64,000 nt of DNA from Chaetoderma sp. LZ-2023a (Eukaryota > Mollusca > Caudofoveata > Chaetodermatida > Chaetodermatidae), in the NCBI GenBank assembly GCA_034401795.1, contig CM067373.1, forward strand, positions 39,964,669 through 40,028,668, read 5' to 3'. Below the pieces are notes generated by a model, which searched no databases, was not told where the DNA came from, and worked only from the letters and a program-made list of their open reading frames with translations. The first letter of the stretch is position 1. Each line of letters begins with the position of its first letter. Positions 34,101-45,534 of this stretch are shown in pieces. Position numbers and translations under genes: made by a program.

Positions 34101-36596
34101 TACCGGGGCTGACGACCACTCAGATTTTGACGGAACTATAATACCTTTCTCTAACATTTCCACAAGGTGTTTCTCATCCTCAATCTCAAAACCAAGAGGA
34201 GTTCATCTAAGTTTAGAACGAACAGGTTGTGCATTACCTGTGTCAACCTTATGTCTTATCCCCTTGAACAAACCCAAATCAAGATCATCTTTTGCAAATG
34301 CATCCTGATACTCGATTAACATGGATTTAACTTGCGAAGACTGCGTCTCCGATAAACCCGATGTCGACCTCTCATACAGCTCCTGTAAGAACACAGGGAT
34401 GTCCACCTCAGTGGCTGTAGAAGTCTGTAAACCGTCCTGGTTTATGGGATTCCCAGCAAGTTGAAATTCTGTTCTAGGGTCTAAAACCTCCTCAATTTCT
34501 GTGACAATACCAAGGTTGTGGTCTTGTTCCAGAGTAATATATTGGGCCGACAGGTTCCTTAACAAAATAGGAATCTGCGAATCTTTGGCAGTGGCCACTG
34601 TATGAGGTGTTACCAGACCCTCCAGTTTAGATGAGGGCTGGAGCACAACATCATTCTGTACCTCCCGATCCAGAACACCTGTGGTCTTCACGGCCTCAAA
34701 AGGACCAACGACCACTTTCTGCTTCAATGTTACCCAAGCTACTTGGGCTTCCTTCCCATGAGCTCTCAACATTGAGGCTTGAATCGGTTCTCCATTAATT
34801 GTCAGACACAGTCTAGTCAGATCAATGGTGGCCTTGTGTGCCTTCAAGAAATCCAGGCCTAATATAATCGGATCATTAATATTGGCAAGAAGTACTGGCC
34901 AGTTGAACATCATAGAGCCTAATGCAATTGTGACTGGCTCAACACTTTCCGCAGGGATAACATTGTCTCTACCTGCACGTTTCAATGTAATAGACTCCAA
35001 CCTCTTTAAAGGGTACGGTAATTTATTTGCAAAGAAATTGCCAATTACTGTCACTTGTGCCGCAGTGTCCACCACTGCATCAACGGAAACACCATTTACT
35101 TTAATGGGAATGACTAGTGTTATAGGGTCACGATTAAACTCATACATGCGAACATCATATGATCGTACAGGCGAAGATCTCGGTGAAGCAGAAGGTGATG
35201 GCGACCGTGTACGCCTCGGCTCTGGACACTCAAGGGAAAAATGCCCCTCTAAATTGTAATTAAAGCACTTTCCCGATCTGAGAGGAGGAGAAGGGGAACG
35301 CGATGGAACGACCTTCCCTCTTGGAGGAGACCGACCTCGACCGAATTGACCAGATATAAGATTCAAAATCTTAGCCACATCTACCTTCATATCCGCCATA
35401 TCCTTCCTATGTCCTTCGACATCTTTCTCCAATTTATCTATCCTGCTTGGAGCCGTTATGCCTCTCAACTGCTCAGGATTATCTGCCTCCATCAACCCAG
35501 AAGCATCGTCCGGAAAACGGACCTTTCGAACCTCAGGTCTTCTGGAACCCATGATCAATCTTTGATTATGGATAGCTGCATTGACCATTTGTACAGCCTC
35601 CTCCAGGGTGCTCGGATCTTTATCCATAGCTATCAGAGCGGCTCGTTTATGCTCAACACCCCGTAGGAATGCATCAATGGCAATAGTCTCGCCCAAACTC
35701 TCTGAGGCATCAGGGTAACCATCTAAAGTGAGCTCCTGAATGGTGTCTGCAAATTCTTCTAAAGCGTTACCATCTTGTCGAATATCTTGCATCTTTTTTC
35801 TGATGATGTGGGGCAGATCTTTCTTCCCGAATCTCAACTTTAATTTGTTATATAAACTAAAGTAATCATTCTGGACTTGCCCAGAACAGATGCAGTAAAA
35901 CTTTAAGGCCTTGTCCCTTAAAGCTGAGATGAGCATGTTTAATTTATACATATCAGACCAACGGTACCTTGAAGCAGTATGCTCAAACTGTATGAAAAAT
36001 GGTTTCCACTCACATTTTCCATCAAAAGTTGACATTTTAGGTGGAGGAGGACCATCAGAGTAGCTTCTACGACCGGGGGATGACATTCTAGGGTCATTGT
36101 ACAAAGAGCCATCCCAGTAAGCTCTACGAACTGGTGATGACGTCCTAGTGTCATGGTGAGAAACTGATCGCGACTCCCTCTTAGGTTCTCTAGGGGTATA
36201 TACCCACCTAGGAGCCAGGTTATCAACTAGGGTATGATCACCCCTTTGTTGACTAGTTGAGTTAAGGAGTGCCTTGTATTTGATACCTTGAGCTAACAGT
36301 TCCATGTTCAGTCTAGCTACCTTCTCTTCCAGGGATTCTTCCCTTGGGTGTGAGTCGACACCACCAACAGCGCCTTCATCATTGATGTCGAATACGACTT
36401 CCCCAGCATGGAGCAATCGTGCAAGGATTGTAGCTGTGGCAGGCAGATCAGTATCTGCCTTAATGTCGACCAGGGATATGGAACCTCCTCTGGACTCACG
36501 AAAACTTACTATGCCAGCAGCTCGAACTTTACCAATATTATGGAGTGCACTAAGTTCCTCCACGGTTGCAGTGTTGATACACAAAGGTTTCGTCAT
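31121..36596 (-). pseudogene. Gag-Pol of retrotransposon 2 (one stop, two frameshifts)
   Basis: A single long gag-pol frame. Gag starts at 36596 with an HhH-like region (residues ~5-36, INTATVEELSALHNIGKVRA), then Ser/Arg linkers, a capsid-like helical region (~190-350), a coiled coil (~385-415) and a knuckle near 445 (CFNYNLEGHFSLEC) whose second Cys is Tyr. The protease has AVVDTAAQ (~509). A TGA at about 34203 (after SKLR) replaces what was probably CGA. The RT follows with FVWMPFG and LAYLDDVVV; a 1-nt loss near 33880 breaks it. RNase H (DTDASEAAIGAEL), an integrase zinc finger, and a complete DDE triad (MDILGPF, HTDQGR, GQIERINH, with D-35-E spacing) follow. A second 1-nt loss near 31895 breaks the integrase tail. 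Unlike retrotransposon 1, its integrase core is intact. Confidence 0.93.
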
Positions 36597-36689
36597 TATG
36601 GGTCACCTGTTGATTTACACCAAGGAAGCGAAATTAATATCCGCTAAAAAAAAAAATATCACCTACTGAAATAAGTCGTAAAATATAAC

Positions 36690-37424
36690 TCACTGAGTAG
36701 TGATGGTGGTGCAACTCCGGAGAACGTCCAAATGAATCTTCCGAAGCCAAACCAGATTCAGTAGCGTACCTGCATGCAAACCATCCTTCAGAAACTCGAA
36801 AGTATAATGATAACGGACGCGTTTACGTGCACTAGATTTTTTACGGAGTATTAACTCTACACTGCATTTGATGGTGTGTACACCAATATCTGCATTAATT
36901 TTTTCAATTCTATCATTGAGAAGAGAGAGTTGGTCATGCAGTTGCAGCTCTTGGTCTTTGAAGGAACATGGATTCAAATGGTGAAGTTGCTCATTATACA
37001 GGACCAGACAATACGCCGGGATATCGATAAATTTCACCGTTTGGCCGTAATGCCTTACTATGTCTATCGCACGTTGATAGTGTTGGCAAATGCGGTCTAC
37101 CGCGAGTTCATCATCGGCTGTCCTTAAATAGACAAAACCGTCGCCTCGTTTCTCGGTAAGGTCGCACGTTCCGGCCCAGATATAGAAAATGATACGGTGA
37201 AATTTCTGAACGGCGTTGGCTATTCTCGACTGCAAAATATTAACCAAGTCGTGTGTAGTACCACCGCTTTTACACCAATACTCAACAAACCTAGTTTGAT
37301 CAGCTCTTTTCAAAATGAAACCTTTACTTGTACCCAACAAAATTGCTTTGTGGGTAAAGGTCTGATCCAACGAAAACTGGGTGCGAGCCAAAAACTCCTC
37401 AGATTTAACTTGAAAAGAAGGCAT
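36690..37424 (-). CDS. SGNH/GDSL-hydrolase-like ORF upstream of gag
   Basis: 244 codons, intact, starting MPSFQVKSEEF and ending 93 bp before gag. The order of motifs resembles SGNH hydrolases: LLGTSKGF where block I (GDS) belongs, then KSGGTTHDL (block II glycine), then YIWAGTCDLT (block III, GxND with the Asn replaced by Cys), and later VKFIDIPAY near the block V position. The acidic or Asn residues differ from the enzyme consensus, so it may bind rather than cleave. It lies inside the element between the LTR and gag, the place of an 'ORF0'. Its role in the element is unknown, and I know of no standard gypsy protein of this kind. It is the only undamaged gene of the element. Confidence 0.65.
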   Translation of the reverse strand: MPSFQVKSEEFLARTQFSLDQTFTHKAILLGTSKGFILKRADQTRFVEYWCKSGGTTHDLVNILQSRIANAVQKFHRIIFYIWAGTCDLTEKRGDGFVYLRTADDELAVDRICQHYQRAIDIVRHYGQTVKFIDIPAYCLVLYNEQLHHLNPCSFKDQELQLHDQLSLLNDRIEKINADIGVHTIKCSVELILRKKSSARKRVRYHYTFEFLKDGLHAGTLLNLVWLRKIHLDVLRSCTTITTQ

Positions 37425-38187
37425 AAGCTGAGTAGTGTTTCAACGGAGTAACTAGCAATGTGATTATGAACTTTTTGAATTAATAATAACAAGAAAAAAC
37501 CCCAAAACAAACAGTGTTCAGCGTAATTAGTAAACCTAATATTACAATTGAAACATATTTGCTGATTAGAAGGGAGATTACCCTCTAATGTTCAAAAAGT
37601 TAATAATAATGATAATAATAACAACAACAGTGATTTATATCACTTCTTTATTTCAAATAATTCTGAAATAAACAAAGAAATTGAACTGTAATTAACATAT
37701 AAAGAAATATACAAAAACCGACGGTTAAATTACAGCTCAGAATCGCGTACATATGACACTGAAGACAACTAACAATAACAATCCAGAAACTATAGGGTTG
37801 TCATTCCACGGAATACTGACATAGATGATAGAAACTAAGCACGACAATATACCTCAATTCATTACAGTTCAAATAAATAACATTGAATCTTGAATTTATG
37901 ACGTATATGACGTATGTATGTAAGGTATATTAATCTATATACCCGACATGTGCATGCTATAGTATAAATAAATAATATATATTTAACTATAAACTCACCT
38001 ATCATCTGTGATTGTTAAATCCTACAAAAATAACTATCAATAATCAAAATGGCGGCCAGAGTCTGTAAAATTGACGTTCGGGCAGGACTAGAGTAGTCTT
38101 TATATTTCCGAGAATTCTATCTTTTTTAACAGCAAAATCGTGAGTAGAATTTAGAAATAACTAATGACAATTTTTAATTTAGGGCCC
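37425..38187 (-). other. 5' leader of retrotransposon 2
   Basis: AT-rich non-coding region between the LTR and the first ORF, with no open frame of note. Confidence 0.7.
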
Positions 38188-38205
38188 AAAGTACTCCTGA
38201 CACCA
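38188..38205 (-). other. Primer-binding site of retrotransposon 2
   Basis: Two bases inside the 5' LTR the minus strand reads TGGTGTCAGGAGTACTTT, which starts with the TGG complementary to a tRNA CCA end. The tRNA is not identified. Confidence 0.65.
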
Positions 38206-38207
38206 TT

Positions 38208-38402
38208 TGTAGTAACTTAGCTACGTATAAAAGGTTACTCACCCAACAGAGGTCTCGAATCGGCCAGGGGAACCAGCGGCAGATGTGCACGGTTCAAGTT
38301 CCAAGGTACGACTGCCGGGCGTCCGTAGAAACGGCGGGAATCAGCCAGCCCGGCAGCCGCGAAACACGAACCGCGGAATTGCGGGATACCGCCAGCACCA
38401 CA
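38208..38402 (-). repeat. 5' LTR of retrotransposon 2
   Basis: 195 bp, identical by eye to 28603-28797. The satellite resumes right after the ACTG duplication at 38403. Confidence 0.95.
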
Positions 38403-38785
38403 ACTGCATGAGTGACAGATCGGATGACTGCATGAATGACAGATCAAATGACCACATGAGTCACAGAGTGGATGACTGCATGAGTACTGGATCAGATGAC
38501 TGCATAAGTGGCAGATCGGTTGATTACATGAGTGTCAGACTGATGGACTGCATGCGTAGAAGATCGGATGACTGCACGAGTGACAGACTACATGAGTGAT
38601 GGATCGGGTGACTGCATAAGTGACAGACTGATGGGAGGGCTAACAGACCAAACCACCCACCGACAGACAAACCAGCAAACGACCCTACGAGTGATGGACC
38701 GTCCGACTGAATGCATGAGTCATAGATCAGATGACTGCATGCGTGACAGACGAACTGACCAACCGACCACACACTATATTTTCCA
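38403..38785. repeat. 24-bp satellite, right-hand continuation
   Basis: The same 24-bp unit as 23620-28598, including the longer-range marker GGGCTAACAGACCAAACCACC near 38636. It was once contiguous with that array. Confidence 0.93.
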
Positions 38786-38814
38786 AATCGATCCCGGGAC
38801 TCTCTGACTATGAC

Positions 38815-39035
38815 AGCAACAGCGCCCACTCAAATTAGTTTTAAAATATTCAATAGCATGTTTATTAAATAGCAAAGGCATACAATTCATACACCAACGC
38901 TTAGTCCGTCATCAATTAAGCGTTCGTGGCCAACCTTTCTACATCATTCATGACGTAATCGATTATGACGTCATCCTACACGTCACGTAGTTGATTTTGA
39001 TGTTTTATGATTGATGGGTAAACTGGAATTCTCCA
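38815..39035 (-). repeat. Partial copy of the ~405-bp MITE family
   Basis: Begins inside the hairpin (CTCAAATTAGTTTTAAAATA), then TTTATTAAATAGCAAAG, TACAATTCATACA and TATGACGTCAT motifs shared with 45000-45234. The end near 39035 is degraded. Confidence 0.75.
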
Positions 39036-40079
39036 TGGCATATAAAGAGAGCTCATTATTAAACTCCGATCTGGAGAAAGGCCCTTGAGCCATACCCACA
39101 CTTGTCGTCTGTAAACGGCTGGTGATCGGTCTTTAACAGATAATGGTCAGCATCCGCATTTTGTTTGGAATTGACATCTGAATGAACAGTAGTGAATTTA
39201 GTGTGAGGCCAGTGTTAATGTCCACGTAATGATTTGAGGTCACAGGTCATGTTGGCAATTTTACTTCTGTAGGACCGTATAAAAAATGGCATGTCTTTGA
39301 ATTAGGCCTACAATAAAGAACCATTATCCCGTAGTATAATAAATAGGTGGCCGTTATAGTCAGGTTTGCTCCTTATATTTCATGATACTGCTGATGTCCA
39401 CTAGTCACTAATAATGTTGTTAATTTTAGTTTTGCTATAATTGTATGTTTTACATACAATGAGCTAAGACTAGACATTTCTCGATTGTCGTGACGAATAC
39501 GTGAGATAGATGAATTTCCTCATGCTAGTTGTTACGGACTTTAAAGACAAATTGGTTCGCTTGCACGTTCCTTTAATGTTGTGATAGTCCGGGAGCCAAT
39601 TTTCAAAAGGGGTCTAGAAGAATGGTTTCGTAGCACACCAAGTATTCAGAAGGTGTGTCTCTATATTATGCTAGACCGATGTCTTGGGTATATTCTGAGC
39701 CGTGTTGTACAAGAAAATTGTGGTATCACTAACCCGTGAGAAGCCCATTTACAATAGGTGTTGAATGTAGTTTTCAGACAATTTTCACAATGGTAAATTT
39801 TTCACAAACTTAAGCGCATGTTATATCAATACAATCTTAACCAAAATGGAAAGGAGTGATCGTATATCGCAGATTTATACATAATCAACCTCGTTTAAGA
39901 CACCCGTATGTTGCTTTGTACATATTGGGGCACTTAGGTCTTCTTGTGACTAGCAATACCTTAGCTACAACAATGGCCATGTTTTCTACATTTTTCATAA
40001 TTAAACTTTTAACTGACATGCAGTGCATGTCTACACAAGCTGGCAGGACATATTTATCACGTGAGCAAATGAGAGAATG
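39036..40079. other. No feature seen
   Basis: AT-rich DNA without a supported ORF or repeat. Confidence 0.5.
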
Positions 40080-42987
40080 TTACTCATCCGTGTCAGAGTC
40101 ATCTTCGACAATTGTATGCTGAACATTGTCACACATTTCACCTCCCATACAAAGGCATGCTTCAGTGCAGAGTAGATTGTTAACCTTGCATTGACAGAGA
40201 TCTGTTCTTTTGGTGGCAGACTTTTGACATCTACATGATGTGAGTTCAATTAATCCAAATGGAGCAGGATCCTTTGGCATTAGAACAGGCTTGAGTAGAC
40301 CATCCACTATACTCCAGCCATGTCCATTTGGAGATGGAAGATTCTGAACAGCTTGCAATGAACGCCTCCAAACAAGAGCTTGAAAATTGGCCCTTTCGGT
40401 GTGATGCTTTAGACTATTCGATGTAGGTGGAAGATTTTCATTTCTTTGTCTCTTTTAACAAAAGACCCAATAACGGGTTTCATCAGCTGTCTTTCCCACA
40501 TCCCTGGTGGTATACAACTCACAGACAAATTTCTCACATAGAATTGCAGTATTCGGTGATAAGTCAACATGTTCGCCGAGTTGGGCTAAGCTAAGCTGAT
40601 GACATTCAGATGACTTTAAGAGATTAAATGATTTTCTCTTAGCGACTCCAAATAATGCACTAGTGCTATCACAACCTGTAAGAGAATGAAACCCAGGCAA
40701 AGACAGACAGATAGCTGGGCCCAGTACTTGAGCAACTGTATGTATTGGTATGTATCGCAATTTGTCCTTTGTGCCCGTACGGAACCATAGTTCAGAACAG
40801 TGAAGCGAACGATACGTATATATACTAAGTACTGCCACGTCTGTATCAGGAGACTGTATAACAACACGCATGTGGTCTTTTGAAGCGTGTAGCGCGTGCA
40901 ACATCATACGCGTATCTGCTTCCTCGTGATCTGATCGAAGTTCTTCCAAATACGACGAATTGTTCGCTGAAATGACAACAACATCCATTCCATCGTTAAA
41001 GCCACCAGCAAGAATGACGCAATTGTCGGCAGATATTTGGACCAGTATCACGCCACCGCTTGCTGAGAAATGCAACCAGGTTACTTTTGTTGCTTGGATT
41101 GCTGATGTACTTGGCCCATTGCTTTGGAACGGGAGTATTTTCTCCAGCAATCTTTACTTCCAATGCTGTTGATGACCCACGTTTTAGCCGCTCTTCCGCT
41201 TTGAGAGATTCCAGTCTATCATATCTGTCAAAAACTATATCTACTCTGTTGCAGTCTTCTTGATTCAGTGGAACTGTAAAGATGTGCCAGTATTTATCAG
41301 CCAATTCTCCAAATGTAGACGTACCTCCAGTTTTAACCATTTGCACAATTGCCATGCCATCTACTACATAAGCTGTTGCGCCTGTCTTGTCAACAGGTGG
41401 AAGCCGTCCATCAACATTTACTTCCTTTTCTAGTTCACTTAACAAAACACTTTTCACATTCTTTCTTAGAGTCCCATCCGTATGTGACAATGATAGTGGA
41501 ACAGCAGACAGTTCATACGTCATCACTAGTTTTAAATCAACATCTCTGGACCTTGCGGCAATAATTAATCGACCAAATAGTTCGCGGTCAGATCTCACAT
41601 TGTGAATTTTTTCATCATTTGTGTTGAGTTTTTTCTTCTGTGCTAGGCTGGGAAATGTTTTAAGTTTTAAGTGTGGCAACGTGTCCCAAAAGCTTCCCGT
41701 GTTAGTGTCCAGCCGCTCCTGAACAAAATTGTCCATAATCTCCTTACCAATGTCACAGGCGGAAACAAGTCTCTTGGCGATTTTACTAGGCAATACCACG
41801 CCAGTTGCAATGTTTACAAGCGGAAGACACTCGCTGTCGTCGTTTTCCGCAATATTAAAGGGATTGGTCATTATATCTGATGAGAACATCGAAAGTATCT
41901 TCTTCACATCGGTTTCATCCCTGTTCATTCGATTAGTCCCCATTTCATTATGTACTCCAAACATGTGACTATCTTGTAACCCACACATTTGCTTTGTAAC
42001 CGTTGTTATGGCTGCCCTCTCGTGGCTAGTTAAAAACCACCTCTCCAGAGCTCCTGGCTTTTGTGTTATTCCAATAATACCACCTCGCTTTTTGGAATCC
42101 AAATTAATCGATTGCTCTAAGGCCATATCTGTCCATACTTGATTGAATGGATGGTGTGAGCGACTTACGGAATGATTTCCATTCAAGAATTGTTCATGTA
42201 CATGGGGATGTGTACTTGGAAGCATCTTCATGTCCGCAAGATATATTGGCAGCCATCTTGCATAATTGGTTCTGTCCATGCTGTAGAAATATGGCGCCAT
42301 AGCAGCAGTAGCAGATAGGTGTGCCTGCCAATCTCCAGTTCTCTCAGCTCTTATGAATCCAAGCAGCAGCTCTACCATATGAATATATGAGTTCCAAAAT
42401 GCGAACAGGTGTGATTTCGAGCTTGACTCAACTTTAAAGGATTTGAACAGCTGTTGCAATTTATTCACGTACATACACACCTCTTTGAAATTTTCTTGCA
42501 GTGCGTCTAAGTCGTCAATGCTGCTTCGGCACATCTTAATTTTCTCATCCAGACTCTCCAAATCTGTTGGAGTAATGTGGTCTTCATGTTGTCCATTTTG
42601 TTGAACCCATTTGGAAAAAGACTGCCATTGTAATCGCAGCAGCGCTTCCAGAACCAATTTGTGAGCCCTCACTCCTCGATTATATGACTTCCCTTTAAGT
42701 AGAGCAGCAGCCGTGCTGCTACCATATGTGTTGGCCTCTATGAGGAGATCCTCTAAGCCAGAGTCATCACACATCTTTCCAATAACAGCTAAGTAGTTTA
42801 GCGCAATGTGGAATCCCCCCAGTCTGATCACAGTGTCACTAAACTCTTCTTTATATCGCCACTGTATCTCCTTTGCCTTGACATATATGGCAATGACAAT
42901 GAGAGCGATGTGAGGTGTAGTATTCATTTTAATTTGTTTTTCCGCACCGATTACCACCACATCCATCTGTCTCATTCCAACCACCAT
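40080..42987 (-). pseudogene. Transposon protein with XPG/FEN-like nuclease motifs and Cys8 C-terminus (Academ-like?)
   Basis: One minus-strand gene in three readable parts: 42987-40996 (663 codons), 41150-40455 and 40358-40080. The N-terminal helical part contains RLGGFHIALNYLAVIGKM and GKSYNRGVRAHKLV, typical of a widespread animal transposon protein. Acidic motifs like those of XPG/FEN nucleases follow: YVVDGMA and DIVFDRYDR, then (after a frameshift near 41020) SDHEEADTRMMLHA, QSPDTDVAVLS and GFHSLTGCDSTSALFG. A TAA near 40455 interrupts the frame, which continues NENLPPTS to a C-terminus with eight closely spaced cysteines (SCRCQ...LCQCK...LCTEACLCMG...MC). The combination points to the XPG-bearing branch of Academ transposons, but that name is from memory. 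No terminal repeats were found, and the N-terminus seems truncated at about 42987. Confidence 0.7.
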
Positions 42988-43430
42988 TACCTGGGTGCTT
43001 TGTCAACAGTGGTACAGCTGGATATACAGATTCTATGATGGAGTTAGTATACATACATAAAATATAACCTTCACATTTCACCCTCGCCTTTGGTATATGC
43101 ATGCAAAATGTATGTTGGATATATGTTAGGTCGATATCCGTCTAAATATCATATATGGTGAATCTAATACGATATTACTTTGAGTTATGACACGATCATG
43201 CTTATATCGTTGTACCCTGTGGATACAGCCAAAGCCTAGACCCCCTATGCAAAGAAATCAGGATAACTAATTAGTGCTACCACAATTTGTTTGTACAACA
43301 GGGCTTAAAATGTGTGGGACATGTCCCCCAAGCCACAGCAAGTGTCAGACCATCCGAATACTGGGTGTGCTACGTCACGATTCTGACCTAGCTTTAGCTC
43401 CTGGACTATGAAGGGTTCCGGTATGCAATA
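42988..43430. other. No feature seen
   Basis: Possible upstream part of the transposon gene, but no reading frame continues clearly. Confidence 0.4.
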
Positions 43431-43835
43431 GACCTTTCCAATTTATCCATCCATCCTATGACGTCATAATAAACTACATGACGTGTAGATTGACATCATA
43501 CTGAATGACGCCATTATGACGTCATGAATGACGTAGATAAGTACGTCACGAACGCATATTGGAAGACGGACTATGTGTTGTTGTACGAATTGTATGTCTT
43601 TATTAATTAATAAATATTCTGTTGAATATTTTGAAACTAATTTGACTGGGCGCTGTTGCTGCCATAGGCAGCAACAGCAACCAGTCGAATTTTTTACAAA
43701 ATATTCAACAGTTTACATGTAGTTTTCAGGAAATTGATAGACAGGGAGTTCAGAGATCGATCGATCGCAACACAGTGAGGTGTGGGTGGAGCTTAGCTAG
43801 TGATGGACGGGGCATAGCTAAAACAGGAAAGGCCC
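43431..43835. mobile_element. ~405-bp MITE, full-length copy
   Basis: The ends are short inverted repeats: GACCTTTCCA at the left and GGAAAGGCCC at the right. The left half contains several ATGACGTCAT-like palindromes. The centre is the 93-bp hairpin (43619-43711). The right half has GGTGGAGCTTAGCTAGTGAT, then GGACGGGGCATAG. Related copies lie at 44871-45234 (inverted), 38815-39035, 54470-54815 and 20325-20372. I see no target duplication, so the superfamily is open. Confidence 0.75.
43619..43711. repeat. ~93-bp hairpin repeat, best copy
   Basis: Near-perfect palindrome: arms CTGTTGAATATTTTGAAACT and its complement, then GCTGTTGCTGCC and GGCAGCAACAGC around a 2-nt centre. It is the core of the MITE. 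Confidence 0.9.
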
Positions 43836-44570
43836 GTTAATTTTTATTACTTCTTGTTTGTGAATTATTGGTACGCCAATACCAGAGGCGAAAATTCAGT
43901 CATTTTATATGCATTTTGACCCCCATGCCCTAAGTTTGAAGCTGCTTACATACATTAAATCCATGTATCAGAGTGGAAACAGGGTATACTCATTCTTCAA
44001 ATGCATATAAATGATTAACCCCACACCACCCCACCCCCATTTTTCCCGCTTCTACTAAAATCTTTAGCGGAACAGTTATAAAGGCATGTGCAACGATGTG
44101 CCTCTACACTATTAACATGATCTTGAAGTGTGTAAGCGTGTTTGTTTCTGGCAGAGTCGATTACGTCATTAAAGTTGGTTGGGGGCATGTGAGGAGGCAC
44201 GGGAGAGAACTGCAGTGAAACCATTCTATTAGAACATTAGCGCGACTACCCAGTACATCTGGCCTGTCGAACCCATCCACTATCTTATAGCCATATATTC
44301 TTGTCTAGTACGACGTGCGGGAATGACATGGCGGTGCCTGACAGTTCAGGACATGGGCGGGGCGGGGCTGGGCGGGACGGGGCGGGACAAGGCGAGGCGA
44401 GGCAAGGCAAGACCGCAGGGAAGGACATGGAGGACAGAGCTGTGCAAGATGTGGCATATTAGGGCAAATAAGAGTAATAACAAGAATGTCATGGCAGTGT
44501 TGGTGTGTCATGGTGGTACAGGGTAGGTTTGTTTAGGTCATCATAGTACAGTATGGTATGATATGGTACG
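43836..44570. other. Low-complexity stretches, no gene
   Basis: C-rich (CCCCACACCACCCCACCCCC near 44019) and GGCGG-rich (44352-44400) stretches. Open frames here are composition artefacts. Confidence 0.5.
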
Positions 44571-44652
44571 GTGCGGTGCGGTGCGGTGCGGTGCGGTGTG
44601 GTGCGGTGCGGTGCGGTGGGTGCGGTGCGGTGCGGTGCGGTACGGTATGGTG
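44569..44652. repeat. (GTGCG)n minisatellite
   Basis: About 15 pentanucleotide units GTGCG with a few variants; preceded by GGTATGATATGGTACGG. LINE tails elsewhere in the window (51440-51500) have a similar GGTGTGGTGCGG sequence, so it may have grown from a LINE 3' end. Confidence 0.9.
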
Positions 44653-44727
44653 CAATAAGAAGTGTAGTTAATAGCGTGACAAATCTTGCTGTGAAATCCT
44701 GAAGAATGCTATTTTTAACATGTATAG

Positions 44728-44875
44728 ATGGTCACAAGATTAGGAACTGAGATTGCATCCAGAAAAATGTACGGTTATGAGAATAGGGACAAACACAACT
44801 GGCAATCTATAGACAACACACTCTCATTCGACCAACACATCGCGCACAAAGTAAACAAAGCTAACTCTCTGATGG
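44728..44875 (+). pseudogene. LINE reverse transcriptase scrap
   Basis: IDNTLSFDQHIAHKVNKANS, then LMG, is the conserved motif after the RT active site in CR1/L2-like LINEs. It is cut off by the MITE copy that starts at about 44871, where homology ends. Confidence 0.7.
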
Positions 44876-45234
44876 GATTGCCCCGCCCTTCTCTAGCTAA
44901 GCTCCACCCACACCTCGCTCGTGTTGGGATCGATCGATCTCTGAACACCCTGACTATCAATTTCCAAAAACTACACAGGTAAGCTGTTGAATATTTTGAA
45001 ACTAATTTGACAGCGCCCAGTCAAATTAGTTTCAAAATATTCAACAGCGTGTTTATTAAATAGCAAAGAATTACAAATACATACAATTCATACAACGTGT
45101 CGGACTGTTTGAGATTTGGTGAAGGTCTATATGGAATCCTTTGTGACGTAATGATTGTGACGTAATCATACACGCGCTGAACCGATTATGACGTCATACG
45201 AAGTCAGAAGATGGATGGGATACTCTGGAAAGGT
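44871..45234 (-). mobile_element. ~405-bp MITE, inverted copy inside a LINE scrap
   Basis: Reverse complement of 43431-43835: CTAGCTAAGCTCCACCCACA, GATCGATCGATC, the hairpin, then TTTATTAAATAGCAAAG, ATGACGTCAT and CTGGAAAGGT at the right end. The hairpin (44984-45047) has lost its GCTGTTGCTGCC centre. Copies A and B lie only 1 kb apart in opposite orientation. Confidence 0.75.
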
Positions 45235-45432
45235 GAATTCCAGGCATGGCATCACTTGGATACGAAGAGCGACTGAGGAAACGTGAACATTGGCATATTG
45301 ACGCTCTAGGGGCGACATGATAAAGCGTAAGAAAGGCGGTTCATGTCCAAAAGGCACGGTAGTCCTAGAGATGCTAAAGGAAGACATTAAGCAGAAATCA
45401 TCAGCCCGGTTTGTGAATGTCGACATCCTTGC

Positions 45433-45534
<102 letters not shown>

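Larger units (their letters stand above)
28603..38402 (-). mobile_element. Ty3/gypsy-type LTR retrotransposon 2 in the satellite
   Basis: Complete element of 9.8 kb read on the minus strand: 5' LTR (38208-38402), leader, SGNH-like ORF, gag-pol, long 3' non-coding region, 3' LTR (28603-28797). Target duplications ACTG lie at 28599-28602 and 38403-38406, and satellite DNA is on both sides. The two LTRs are identical over 195 bp as far as I can see, so the insertion is very recent. Even so, gag-pol carries one stop and two frameshifts. Confidence 0.95.
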
